DNA of 64,000 nt from an uncultured Verrucomicrobia subdivision 3 bacterium (GTDB lineage Bacteria; Verrucomicrobiota; Verrucomicrobiia; Limisphaerales; UBA11358). A model generated the notes under the pieces. The model was not told where the DNA came from. It ran no database searches and worked only from the letters and a program-made list of their open reading frames with translations. The position numbers were made by a program, and so were the translations under genes. The stretch covers positions 1 through 64,000 of the forward strand of contig CAIQWB010000122.1 of the NCBI GenBank assembly GCA_903875465.1, given 5' to 3'. This document shows positions 29,651 to 39,116 of this stretch, in pieces (position 1 is the first letter of the stretch; each line of letters opens with the position of its first letter).

Positions 29651-29941
29651 ATGAATCCGCAGGGCGAGTTAGATTTTAGTGGTGGCCAGGCCGAGGATGG
29701 TTTTACTCACTGGCAGGCACAGCGCAAGCTTGCGCTCCTCGAACTGGCCCGGGCGCTCAATTTACCGCTCAATCACCAGGTCGAAGTCTGGCTGCCCGGC
29801 GGCATTCGCTTAAGAGGGAAGCTGCTGTTGCAGGAAGAAAAGCTCTTTTTACCAGTGAATGGTGCGGAACAGGTACGGCTGGAGGTGGATCATGTGCCGT
29901 TTTTCATGCACGAGATGGAATCATGCGTCCGTTTGGATTGA
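29651..29941 (+). CDS. Hypothetical protein (96 aa)
   Basis: ORF with plausible start and composition. Confidence 0.5.
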   Translation: MNPQGELDFSGGQAEDGFTHWQAQRKLALLELARALNLPLNHQVEVWLPGGIRLRGKLLLQEEKLFLPVNGAEQVRLEVDHVPFFMHEMESCVRLD

Positions 29942-30087
29942 AGGCCATCGGTTCTCGATCAACTGCCAGGGCCTTTCCTGCACCTTGGCCTCAGGGCTGC
30001 CCTCTTCGGTGTATCTACGCTCCCAAATGATGATTTTGCAGATTTCAATCCTCTGGCCAAACGCCTTCAGTTTGTTACTTTACAAAC

Positions 30088-31020
30088 ATGGACATTTTCA
30101 CCATTTGCCGCCCGAGCCTCTGCCTCGCCCTGCTCCTGGCCTTTGCCAGTCTGGCGCGCGCGGCGGAGCCCAGCAGTTTGTTCCCGGCCAAGGTCAAGCG
30201 GGTGGTGTTTCTCGGTGATAGCATTACTTATGCAGGCCAATATGTTGAGGACATTTCGGCTTATCAGCGAACCCGATTTCCCGACGCACCCGTGGAAATC
30301 ATCAATGTTGGCTTGCCCAGTGAGACGGTTTCAGGACTCTCCGAACCCGGTCATGCCGGCGGGAAATTTCCGCGTCCCGATTTGCACGAACGGCTGGCCC
30401 GGGTGCTGGCCAAAACCAAGCCGGATCTTGTCCTCGCTTGTTACGGCATGAATGATGGAATTTATATGCCCCTGGATGAGGTGCGTTTCAAGGCCTATCA
30501 GGATGGCATTAATTGGTTGCATGCCCAAGTAATGCAAGCCGGGGCCGACGTTATTCATCTCACCCCCCCAGTTTTTGATGAGGTAAAAGGCGGGCACGCT
30601 GGCTATGACCAGGTACTTACGATTTATGCCGACTGGCTGATGAGCCAGCGGACCAATGGCTGGCAGGTGATCAATCTGCACACCCCCATGCGGTCCTACC
30701 TAAACCACCGGCGGGCTTGGGACGCGACCTATTCGCTGGCCAAAGACGGCGTCCATCCCGGGGAATTTGGCCACTGGCTGATGGCCCAGACCATCTTGGA
30801 ACAACTGGGGGTGCCTGAGGCTGAAAGGGCCGATAGCATCGGCAAATTACTGGCCACATTTCCACGGGGCCACGATATCCTGGATCAGGAACAGGCAAAC
30901 CAGCGCCAGTGGAAAGATGCCTGGCTAACCGCCATTGGTCACAAACGTCCCGGCATGAACCGCGGCGCGCCCATGGAAATCAACCCTCAAACGGGCGCCG
31001 CGCGGTTATTGACAAACTAA
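30088..31020 (+). CDS. SGNH/GDSL hydrolase, secreted
   Basis: VVFLGDSITYAGQY...LACYGMNDGIYMP...DGVHPGEFGH. Confidence 0.9.
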   Translation: MDIFTICRPSLCLALLLAFASLARAAEPSSLFPAKVKRVVFLGDSITYAGQYVEDISAYQRTRFPDAPVEIINVGLPSETVSGLSEPGHAGGKFPRPDLHERLARVLAKTKPDLVLACYGMNDGIYMPLDEVRFKAYQDGINWLHAQVMQAGADVIHLTPPVFDEVKGGHAGYDQVLTIYADWLMSQRTNGWQVINLHTPMRSYLNHRRAWDATYSLAKDGVHPGEFGHWLMAQTILEQLGVPEAERADSIGKLLATFPRGHDILDQEQANQRQWKDAWLTAIGHKRPGMNRGAPMEINPQTGAARLLTN

Positions 31021-31252
31021 GCAGCCGCCCCAGCTCTAGCCGTGGTTTAATGCCAGGCAGTGGATGATTTTGACCGACGTAGCCCTTGTGAAAACGACCC
31101 AAAGAGCCATGGCGAATTACCACCGAAAAAATTATGGCAAGTCGCCGAAGGATAAGCCCATTTACATCAACGCCAGCGCCATGCTTTCACCATATAAAGT
31201 CACAAAAGGCCGGCTAGCCGACCACCAACAACACCTCTTTTATCTGGGAGCT

Positions 31253-31687
31253 TCAGTTGCTGGCAACTGGACCTTGTGGACTCCTGATTTTATTGGGTTT
31301 GGCCCCCCGGTTGGATAAAAGCTTTGGCTTGGCGCGCACCGGAGTTGCAACCCCGAAACCCACCGGCTGGCAAGTAATCAATTTAAGACGCCTCAGGTCG
31401 GCCAGGATCTGCGGCTCTGCCTCCACACAATTCAACGTCTGCGCCACGAGGCGTGCCAGATTTACCGGCAGTTTTTTCAGGCGGTAATGCGTCCACTTGC
31501 CATCCGCCCGGGCCTCCACCAGGCCGGCTTTCCGCAAATAGGCCAGATGCCGCGATATTTTGGGCTGGTTGGTTTGCAACACCCCTTGCAACTGACAAAC
31601 ACAAATCTCGCCGCCCCGGAGCAAGTTAAGCAAGCGCAGGCGGTTTTCATCGGCCAGGGCCGCGTGGAACAAAACGAGGTTTTGCAT
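31253..31687 (-). CDS. arsR: ArsR-family repressor
   Basis: LVLFHAALADENRLRLLNLLRGGEICVCQLQGVLQTNQPKISRHLAYLRKAGLVEARADGKWTHYRL; CxC As(III)-type motif. Confidence 0.92.
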   Translation of the reverse strand: MQNLVLFHAALADENRLRLLNLLRGGEICVCQLQGVLQTNQPKISRHLAYLRKAGLVEARADGKWTHYRLKKLPVNLARLVAQTLNCVEAEPQILADLRRLKLITCQPVGFGVATPVRAKPKLLSNRGAKPNKIRSPQGPVASN

Positions 31688-31692
31688 GGGGT

Positions 31693-31750
31693 ATAAATAC
31701 GCATTGACATATTTGAAGGCAAGGCCGAAGATAAATACGGATTGGCATAT
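31693..31750. promoter_or_regulatory. 20-bp direct repeat in the arsR-aqp divergent promoter (putative ArsR operators)
   Basis: ataaatacgcattgacatat (31693-31712) and ataaatacggattggcatat (31731-31750), 18/20 identical. Confidence 0.7.
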
Positions 31751-32435
31751 GCATCTTATGTTTAAAAAACTCCTTGCCGAATTTATCGGCACCTTCTCCC
31801 TGGTCTTTGCCGGCACGGGAGCCGTTGTAATTAATGACGTGAGCGCCGGCAGCATTACCCATGTTGGGATTGCCCTGACCTTTGGGCTGGTGGTGATGGC
31901 TATGATCTATGCGGTGGGGGATATTTCGGGAGCGCACTTTAACCCGGCTGTGACCAGCGCATTTTGGCTCGCCGGCCGGCTGCCCGGCAGCACGGTAATA
32001 CCCTATTTGCTTAGCCAGGGTTTGGGTGCCCTGGCCGCCAGCACGGTGCTGCATTTTCTCTTTCCCGCGCACAGCACCCTTGGCACCACACTGCCCGCCG
32101 GAGGGGATGCCCAATCGTTTGTCCTCGAATTGATATTAACGTTCATCCTGATGTTCGTCATTTTAAATGTGTCCACCGGAGCGAAGGAAAAGGGTATCAC
32201 CGCAGGAATTGCCGTGGGTGCGGTCATCGGCTTGGAAGCCATGTTTGCCGGCACCATTTGCGGAGCCTCCATGAATCCCGTCCGTTCCCTCGCACCCGCC
32301 GTGATTTCCGGACATTTAGAACATCTCTGGATTTACTTGACGGCCCCTTTCGCCGGCGCCTGGCTGGCCATCTTGGCCTGTCGCGGCTGCCAGGACGCAA
32401 CGTGCTGCCCCCTGCCTGGCAATCCTCAACGTTGA
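31749..32435 (+). CDS. MIP-family aquaglyceroporin of the ars operon (AqpS/AqpN-like); start at 31749 or 31758
   Basis: SGAHFNPAVTSAF and GASMNPVRSLAPA motifs, LWIYLTAPFAGAWLA; located between arsR and arsC. Confidence 0.88.
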   Translation: MHLMFKKLLAEFIGTFSLVFAGTGAVVINDVSAGSITHVGIALTFGLVVMAMIYAVGDISGAHFNPAVTSAFWLAGRLPGSTVIPYLLSQGLGALAASTVLHFLFPAHSTLGTTLPAGGDAQSFVLELILTFILMFVILNVSTGAKEKGITAGIAVGAVIGLEAMFAGTICGASMNPVRSLAPAVISGHLEHLWIYLTAPFAGAWLAILACRGCQDATCCPLPGNPQR

Positions 32436-32483
32436 AATTTGGATCCCAACATATAACATACCTTGACTCCCGACCAACCTCCC

Positions 32484-32939
32484 ATGACCACCATCAAACC
32501 AACCGTATTAATTCTCTGCACCGGCAACTCCTGCCGCAGCCACCTCGCCGAAGGAATTCTCCGGGCAACCGCCGGTGACATACTCAATGTCCAGAGTGCC
32601 GGCTCCAAACCGGCGGGCTACGTTCACCCGCTGGCTATCCAGGTGATGCAGGAAATTGGCATCGATATCTCCGCCCATCACTCGAAACACATGAATGAAT
32701 TTTTGTCGCAGCCGATTGAAACGGTCATTACCGTTTGCGGCAATGCGGACCAGGCTTGTCCACTGTTCCCCGGCCAGCTAAACCGCCATCATTGGGGATT
32801 TTTTGATCCGGCCCACGCCACCGGCACGGACGAGGAAAAGCTGGCCGTGTTCCGGCGGGTGCGGGACGAAATCAAAATGGTTTTCACGGCTTATGCCGAC
32901 GGCCGCCGGGATCAGGCCAAAACGGCAAAAAGCTTATGA
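32484..32939 (+). CDS. arsC: Arsenate reductase, LMW-PTPase/thioredoxin type
   Basis: [19 protein letters not shown]...[15 protein letters not shown]. Confidence 0.93.
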   Translation: MTTIKPTVLILCTGNSCRSHLAEGILRATAGDILNVQSAGSKPAGYVHPLAIQVMQEIGIDISAHHSKHMNEFLSQPIETVITVCGNADQACPLFPGQLNRHHWGFFDPAHATGTDEEKLAVFRRVRDEIKMVFTAYADGRRDQAKTAKSL

Positions 32940-33307
32940 TGCCAACCACTCAAACGCTTCAGGTTTTTGATCCAGCCATGTGCTGTTCCACCGGTCTCTG
33001 CGGGCCGGAAGTTGACCCCAGCTTGGTGCAATTCGCCGCCGATCTGGACTGGCTCAAATCAAAAGGGGTGATTGTTCAACGGCACAATCTGTCCCAGAGT
33101 CCCGCCGCATTTGTCCAAAATGAAATCGTGAAAACCGCGCTGACGGTGCACGGTGAGAGCGCATTGCCCGTCATGCTGGCCAATGGCAAAGTGGCGACGA
33201 CCGGATCCTATCCCAACCGCTCCGCCCTCGCTGCGCTGTTCAAATTACCCACCACGGCCACACCGGAACCTCCAAATTCAAGTTGTGGCTGCAGTGGGTC
33301 TTGCTAA
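32936..33307 (+). CDS. arsD: ArsD arsenite metallochaperone
   Basis: [34 protein letters not shown]-terminal SSCGCSGSC. Confidence 0.93.
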   Translation: MMPTTQTLQVFDPAMCCSTGLCGPEVDPSLVQFAADLDWLKSKGVIVQRHNLSQSPAAFVQNEIVKTALTVHGESALPVMLANGKVATTGSYPNRSALAALFKLPTTATPEPPNSSCGCSGSC

Positions 33308-33313
33308 ACCAGC

Positions 33314-35107
33314 ATGAATATCCCCCCGGAACAAACCCTGGCCCGGCTTTTGGAATCTCCCACGCGGTTCCTGTTTTTCACGGGTAAAGGCGGGGTGGGT
33401 AAAACTTCCCTCGCCTGTGCGTCGGCTATTCATCTCGCGGACGCCGGCAAGCATGTCCTCCTGGTGAGCACCGACCCGGCCTCAAATTTGGATGAAGTCC
33501 TGGGGGTGCCGCTCGCGGTCACCCCCACGGAAATTGTGAGGGTTCCCGGGCTGGCAGCACTGAATATTGATCCCGTCGCCGCCGCGGCGGCGTATCGTGA
33601 AAAACTGGTGGGCCCCTATCGCGGGCAACTCCCCGAAACCGTTTTGCGCAGTATGGAAGAGCAACTTTCCGGTGCATGTACCATGGAAATTGCTGCTTTT
33701 AATGAATTCGCCAAATTATTGGGGGATCCGGTGGCAACCGCTGGTTATGATCACGTAATTTTCGACACCGCACCCACCGGCCACACCCTGCGATTGCTCT
33801 CCCTGCCCGGTGCATGGACCAGCTTTTTGTCCAACAGCACCAGCGGCACTTCCTGTCTTGGCCCATTGGCTGGCCTGGATCAAGCGCGAGGTGTTTACGA
33901 CCAGGCAGTGGCGGCCCTCGCCGACGGGGCGCATACCACCCTGGTGCTGGTGAGCCGGGCACAACGGGCCGCGCTGGCGGAGGCGGAACGAACCAGCCAG
34001 GAATTAACCGCCATCGGTGTCCGTAATCAAAAACTAATCCTCAACGGCCTGTTTCGCGCCTCCGGAGCCGACCCGATCGCCCTCGCCTTGGAACACCGGG
34101 GCAACGAGGCTTTGAATGCTGCTGGCGCTTTTCTGGCCCGAATGCGACTGGCCAAAGTTCCGCTGCGGGCCAAAAACCTTCTGGGCATCCCGGCGTTGCG
34201 GGCCCTGGTAACGGCGGATTACTTTCAATCGGCAAGCCCGCCGGACGCGGCCGAGTTACCGCCCCTTACCGCAACCGAATCACTGGGGCAATTGGTGGAT
34301 CGTCTCGCCCGGGCTGGCTGCGGGGTGATCATGACCATGGGCAAAGGCGGGGTGGGGAAAACCACCATCGCCGCGGCCATTGCCACCGAACTGGCGCGGA
34401 GGGGTTACCCCGTGCATTTGAGCACAACTGACCCGGCCGCTCACATAGCGGCAGCCGCCGGAGAGATCAAAGGCATGCGGGTGAGCCGCATTGACCCGCT
34501 GGTCGAGACCCGCGCTTATGTGGAATCGGTGCTGGCAGACGCTGGCAAAAATCTTGATGCGGCTGGCCGTGCCATGCTGGAAGAGGATTTACGTTCGCCA
34601 TGTACCGAAGAAATCGCCGTGTTTCGCGCCTTCGCCCGCGTGGTTGCCGAGGGGCAAGGTTCCTTTGTGGTTCTCGACACCGCCCCAACCGGACATACGC
34701 TGCTCTTGCTGGATGCCACGGAATCCTACCATCGTGAAATCGCCCGCAAGGCCAGTACTTTGCCCGAATCAGTGCGGGAACTATTGCCGCGTTTGCGCGA
34801 TCCAAATTTCACCCACGTGCTGATCGTCACTCTGCCGGAAGCCACCCCCGTCCACGAAGCCGGCATGCTGCAAGCCGATTTACGCCGAGCCCATATTGAA
34901 CCATTTGCCTGGATCATCAACCAGAGCTTCGCTTTGAGCGGTTCGCAGGATCCGCTGCTCATGGCCCGGGAACGGGGCGAGGTTCCATTCATCCGGGAAG
35001 TGACGGAAAAACTTTCTACCCGCACCATCCTGGTTCCTTGGGTGTTGGCAGAACCGGCCGGTCCAGAACGCCTCCAACAGTTTTTTCCAGGCCACCCGGC
35101 GATTTAG
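33314..35107 (+). CDS. arsA: ArsA arsenite-translocating ATPase (two fused ATPase halves)
   Basis: Two P-loops GKGGVGKTS and GKGGVGKTT; two DTAPTGHTLxLL motifs. Confidence 0.96.
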   Translation: MNIPPEQTLARLLESPTRFLFFTGKGGVGKTSLACASAIHLADAGKHVLLVSTDPASNLDEVLGVPLAVTPTEIVRVPGLAALNIDPVAAAAAYREKLVGPYRGQLPETVLRSMEEQLSGACTMEIAAFNEFAKLLGDPVATAGYDHVIFDTAPTGHTLRLLSLPGAWTSFLSNSTSGTSCLGPLAGLDQARGVYDQAVAALADGAHTTLVLVSRAQRAALAEAERTSQELTAIGVRNQKLILNGLFRASGADPIALALEHRGNEALNAAGAFLARMRLAKVPLRAKNLLGIPALRALVTADYFQSASPPDAAELPPLTATESLGQLVDRLARAGCGVIMTMGKGGVGKTTIAAAIATELARRGYPVHLSTTDPAAHIAAAAGEIKGMRVSRIDPLVETRAYVESVLADAGKNLDAAGRAMLEEDLRSPCTEEIAVFRAFARVVAEGQGSFVVLDTAPTGHTLLLLDATESYHREIARKASTLPESVRELLPRLRDPNFTHVLIVTLPEATPVHEAGMLQADLRRAHIEPFAWIINQSFALSGSQDPLLMARERGEVPFIREVTEKLSTRTILVPWVLAEPAGPERLQQFFPGHPAI

Positions 35108-35138
35108 TTTGCGGGGGGAGGCTGACTTCCAAACGCAA

Positions 35139-35172
35139 ATGGTGCTGCGGCTACTTAATTCCGCAGCACCAT
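35139..35172. terminator. 12-bp perfect hairpin between arsA and the convergent Gloeo_Verruco gene
   Basis: atggtgctgcgg ctacttaatt ccgcagcaccat. Confidence 0.7.
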
Positions 35173-35216
35173 AATAGCAAGCCCCAGATGATCGGAGCGC
35201 AACTGCCCTGGTCGGA

Positions 35217-37790
35217 TTATTGAAACAATTGGTAAAACAGCTGTGGCCCGCTGATGGAATTAGTCACGCCGTTTTGTCCATTAACAATGGCCGGCATGGG
35301 CGAAACCGGGGTCCAAACCACAGGTGGAACCAGACTTGGAGTGGCGTGCAAAGAGAATCCCGCGGATGTGTTTGGCCAAGTCACAATGACATTTGTGCCA
35401 TAAGTCGAAATCGCGAGCTGCGGCAAGGGCAGCGCGAGACTGAAAACCGTGCCGACCCCTGCGGCCCCGCCATATTGGGCTGTACCATAAAGGACATTAG
35501 TCGACAGAATAAGGCCCGCTACCGGATTGGCACCGTCGCCACCACCAGTAAAATCATAGAGATTGGTAAAACCGGAACCATCCGTGTTGATGGCAAACAC
35601 GGTGCCATTGCCGAATTTACCACCAATATTTGCGGTTCCAAAGAGCGTGTTGCCGGAGAGCACCAAGTTCGCATAGGGAGACGTCCCATCATAATTGGTA
35701 GTGAAACGGCCGGTGGCTTTAGTGAAATGATGAAGCACCGAGAACCCGGAGCCATCCGTGTTGACCTTAAATAAAGTGCCAGCGCCAAATTTACCACCCG
35801 CAGAAGCCGCCCCATACAGCGTGCTGCCGGACAGAATCACGCCGCCATACAATTGCCCACCCTCGCTATTAGTGTCGTTGATAATGGCGGGGAAATTATG
35901 CAGATTGGCGAATCCAGTCCCGTCGGTGTTAATTTTGAACAAAGTGCCACTGGCGTGTGTGCCGCCAGAGGTCGCCTCACCATAAAGTGTTCTGCCCGCA
36001 ATAAAGAGTCCCGCGGCGGGATTGGCACCATCAGGATTTATGGTGCCTGTCGCAAAAGTTGAGAAATTATAAAGGTTGGTGAAATGGGTGCCGTCAGTAT
36101 TGACGGCGAAAATCACGCCATTGCCATAAACCCCACCGCTCTGGGTGGTTCCATAAAGAATGTTGCCAGATTGAACCAGGCTCCCATTCGGAAAAGCACC
36201 GTCGGAATTGGTGCCCAAGCCGGCTGACCCAATAGTAAAAGCCGAAAACCGGTGCAGGTTGACAAAACCGGTGCCATCCGTATTCACAGCAAAAATAGCC
36301 CCATGTTCAGCTCCACCATCAGCGGTTGCCCCATACAGGGTGCCTCCAGACAAAGTCAATTGGTCAACCGGGTAGATGCCATCCGTATTGGTGAAAGCAT
36401 GTAGCAATGTAAAATCGGATCCATCAGCGTTGACCTTGTAGACAGTACCACCCCCAAAACTGCCACCGTACTCAGCAGTGCCGTAAAACGTCTTGCCCGC
36501 GAGAATTAACGCGGATTGGGGAAGGGTTCCGTCTTCACTGGCTGAAAAACTATAGAGACTGGCATAGCCAGATCCATCAGTATTCATGGAAAAAACCGCA
36601 CCCGAACCAGCCACACCGCCATATTCAGTAGTCCCAAAGACTTTACCGCCGGAAAAGGCTAGGCTGGCATATGGACTATGCCCTTCGCCGCCCGTAAAAC
36701 TATGCAGGCTGAGAAAGCCCGTTCCGTTGGTACTGAGGGTGAAGACCGTGCCGAAACCCCAATTGCCGCCATAGTAGGTGGTGCCATAGAGTTTTCCGCT
36801 CGACAAAAGTAACCCGCCATAGGATGAGGCCCCATCGGTGTTGGTGGCCCCACTGCCAGTCAGGGCGGTAAAATGATACAGATTGGTATATCCGGATCCA
36901 TTAGTATTAATGGCAAAGACCGTGCCGGCATTGCCAATACCGCCACCTGCAGTGGTGCCATAGAGAGTGGATCCGGAAACAATCAAAGCACCACCAGCAG
37001 CAGCACCATCAGTGGTATTACCCATGAAATTATGCAAATTGCTAAAGCTCGAACCATCTGTGTTCATTGCAAACACAGTGCCGTAACGGCCAGCACCACC
37101 CGTTTGGGTTCCACCATACAAAGTGTTGCCGGAAAGCACCAGTCCGCCCACAGGCTGGGCACCATCGCGGTTGATGCTGGTTGTGTTTAAAGCGGAAAAA
37201 TTATGCAGATTCGTGAACCCCGAACCATCGGTTTTGATGGCAAATATAGCGCCCTGGGCTCCGGTACCGCCTAAGGTACAAGTACCAAAGAGCGTATTGC
37301 CGGAAAAACTTAATTTACCTTGCGGGTTGGCACCGTCAAGGTTGGTGGCCGTCGTTACATCCATGGATGAGAAATTATGAAGGTTGGTAAATCCAGAACC
37401 ATCCGTATTGATCCGAAACACGGTCCCCTCCCCGCCGCCACCGCCATACTGCGTCGTTCCATACAAGCTGCCGCCCTCCAGCGTCAACAAACCGCCGGGG
37501 TTGGCCCCGTCAACGTTCGTGTTGCCGTTCAAGGCAGAAAAATTGTGCAGAATGGTTACACCCGTGCCATCGGTATTAATGGCAAAAACCACACCGCCGC
37601 CCCATTTGCCTCCATTTTGTGCCGTCCCATATATCGTGCCGTCTGAAATCGTCACCCCGGCAATCGGGAAAGCCCCATTGACCGGGCCTTTGAAGCCGTG
37701 CAGAGTGGTCAAGGTTTGGGCCTGCAGAGAGCAGATCGGTCCCCAACCGAAGCCAGCTATGAATGCAGAAAACAGGAATAAGCTTTTCAT
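35217..37790 (-). CDS. Gloeo_Verruco (TIGR03803-type) tandem repeat secreted protein
   Basis: About 14 repeats of GSTLYGTTxxGGxxGxGTVFAINTDGSGFTNLHNFS; C-terminal FSLHATPSLVPPVVWTPV region. Confidence 0.9.
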   Translation of the reverse strand: MKSLFLFSAFIAGFGWGPICSLQAQTLTTLHGFKGPVNGAFPIAGVTISDGTIYGTAQNGGKWGGGVVFAINTDGTGVTILHNFSALNGNTNVDGANPGGLLTLEGGSLYGTTQYGGGGGEGTVFRINTDGSGFTNLHNFSSMDVTTATNLDGANPQGKLSFSGNTLFGTCTLGGTGAQGAIFAIKTDGSGFTNLHNFSALNTTSINRDGAQPVGGLVLSGNTLYGGTQTGGAGRYGTVFAMNTDGSSFSNLHNFMGNTTDGAAAGGALIVSGSTLYGTTAGGGIGNAGTVFAINTNGSGYTNLYHFTALTGSGATNTDGASSYGGLLLSSGKLYGTTYYGGNWGFGTVFTLSTNGTGFLSLHSFTGGEGHSPYASLAFSGGKVFGTTEYGGVAGSGAVFSMNTDGSGYASLYSFSASEDGTLPQSALILAGKTFYGTAEYGGSFGGGTVYKVNADGSDFTLLHAFTNTDGIYPVDQLTLSGGTLYGATADGGAEHGAIFAVNTDGTGFVNLHRFSAFTIGSAGLGTNSDGAFPNGSLVQSGNILYGTTQSGGVYGNGVIFAVNTDGTHFTNLYNFSTFATGTINPDGANPAAGLFIAGRTLYGEATSGGTHASGTLFKINTDGTGFANLHNFPAIINDTNSEGGQLYGGVILSGSTLYGAASAGGKFGAGTLFKVNTDGSGFSVLHHFTKATGRFTTNYDGTSPYANLVLSGNTLFGTANIGGKFGNGTVFAINTDGSGFTNLYDFTGGGDGANPVAGLILSTNVLYGTAQYGGAAGVGTVFSLALPLPQLAISTYGTNVIVTWPNTSAGFSLHATPSLVPPVVWTPVSPMPAIVNGQNGVTNSISGPQLFYQLFQ

Positions 37791-38015
37791 TGTTTGATAC
37801 GGTTTGAATTTGCCGGACGCGTGACATTAAGTTGAATGCGCCATCTGAGGTCGTTGCACTCTTTTTATTTTACATTTCATCATACGCCAGATCCTAAAAT
37901 GTGCAAGTCGTTTTATTATTAGGAAGTGTCCCCGCCAAACGGCAAGCAAACCGGACGACCGGGCAGCCATTCCGACATTGACGGGGACACCGTTAAGCTA
38001 GAAATTATCCCTCAT

Positions 38016-38747
38016 ATGAGAAACCCGTCCTCCGGGAGCTTCAGTTGGGGCGGTCTGCTGCTTGGCCTGGGGCTGGCAGCGGGCCTCATTATCTCCGCCG
38101 CTCAAGTAACCCGCGCCTGGTTGCATATCGCCGATTCCCAGGTGATCAGCGCCACCGGCTCCGCCCGCCAGGATGTCACCTCCGACCTGGCCATTTGGAT
38201 GGCCAACTTCAGTGTCGAGGCCGACAACTTTACCACCGCCCAACAAAAACTGAAGGCAGACGCCACCCAGGTGGCGGAATTTTTCCTGCAACGGGGTATT
38301 ACCAACGCCGAAATTTCCGCCATTAATATTCAACGGCTTCGACCGCCGGGTAGCGATAGCACCAAGACGGTGGGCTTCCGGTTGAGTCAAACGGTCACCC
38401 TGGAGTCCGGCGACGTGGTGCGGGTGATGGAATTACAACAACTCTCCAGCAAACTGGTGGAGGCGGGCGTGGAACTGGATGACGCCGGCATTCAGTTCAT
38501 TTACACCCACACCGCCGCCGCCAAAATTGAAATGCTGGCCGCCGCGACCAAGGACGCCCGCCAGCGGGCCGAGCAAATCGCGAGCCAGGGAGGACGACAA
38601 ATCCGGGCCTTGCGCTCCGCCAAGATGGGGGTGTTTCAGATCACCCCGCGCAATTCCAGCGAAACGAGTTCCGAGGGATTCAACGACACCTCCGCCCGGG
38701 AAAAAAGCATCCGGGCGTTTGTCTCCGCGAGTTTCATCCTGAAGTGA
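38016..38747 (+). CDS. SIMPL (DUF541) domain protein
   Basis: ISATGSARQDVTSDLAIWMANFSVEADNFTTAQQKLKAD; TVTLESGDVVRVMEL; internal start preferred to 37926. Confidence 0.8.
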   Translation: MRNPSSGSFSWGGLLLGLGLAAGLIISAAQVTRAWLHIADSQVISATGSARQDVTSDLAIWMANFSVEADNFTTAQQKLKADATQVAEFFLQRGITNAEISAINIQRLRPPGSDSTKTVGFRLSQTVTLESGDVVRVMELQQLSSKLVEAGVELDDAGIQFIYTHTAAAKIEMLAAATKDARQRAEQIASQGGRQIRALRSAKMGVFQITPRNSSETSSEGFNDTSAREKSIRAFVSASFILK

Positions 38748-38755
38748 CGCGCCGC

Positions 38756-39061
38756 TTATTCTGCGGCAGCATCAGCGCTGGCCTCAGGACCGCGGGGTTT
38801 GGGACGAAATAACACCACCACATGCCCCACACTGGTGACGATGTGACTGCCGGTTTGCTCCGCCAGTTGGAGAGAAAGTTCCTTTTTCTCCTCCTTGAAC
38901 TGTTCGAACTTCACTTTGATCAATTCCAGATGCTTCAGGGTGGCATCCACCTCGGCTAAAAATTGCGGGCTCAGCCCGTCCTTGCCCACTTTCAGGGTGG
39001 GTTTGAGCAGTTGCGCACGGGCTTTGAGCTCGCGCAGGGTGGCGTTAGTCATTTCGGACAT
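38756..39061 (-). CDS. YhbY/CRM-family RNA-binding protein
   Basis: LRELKARAQLLKPTLKVGKDGLSPQFLAEVDATLKHLELIKVKF. Confidence 0.88.
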   Translation of the reverse strand: MSEMTNATLRELKARAQLLKPTLKVGKDGLSPQFLAEVDATLKHLELIKVKFEQFKEEKKELSLQLAEQTGSHIVTSVGHVVVLFRPKPRGPEASADAAAE

Positions 39062-39116
39062 TCCATCAGCATGCCCGAAATCACGGCGGAAATCACCGTC
39101 ATTTTGGGAATAATTT

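Noticed and set aside
31064-31318. 84-aa ORF between the SGNH hydrolase and arsR
   Set aside because: Overlaps the arsR 3' end, no recognisable family; not enough support to call a gene.
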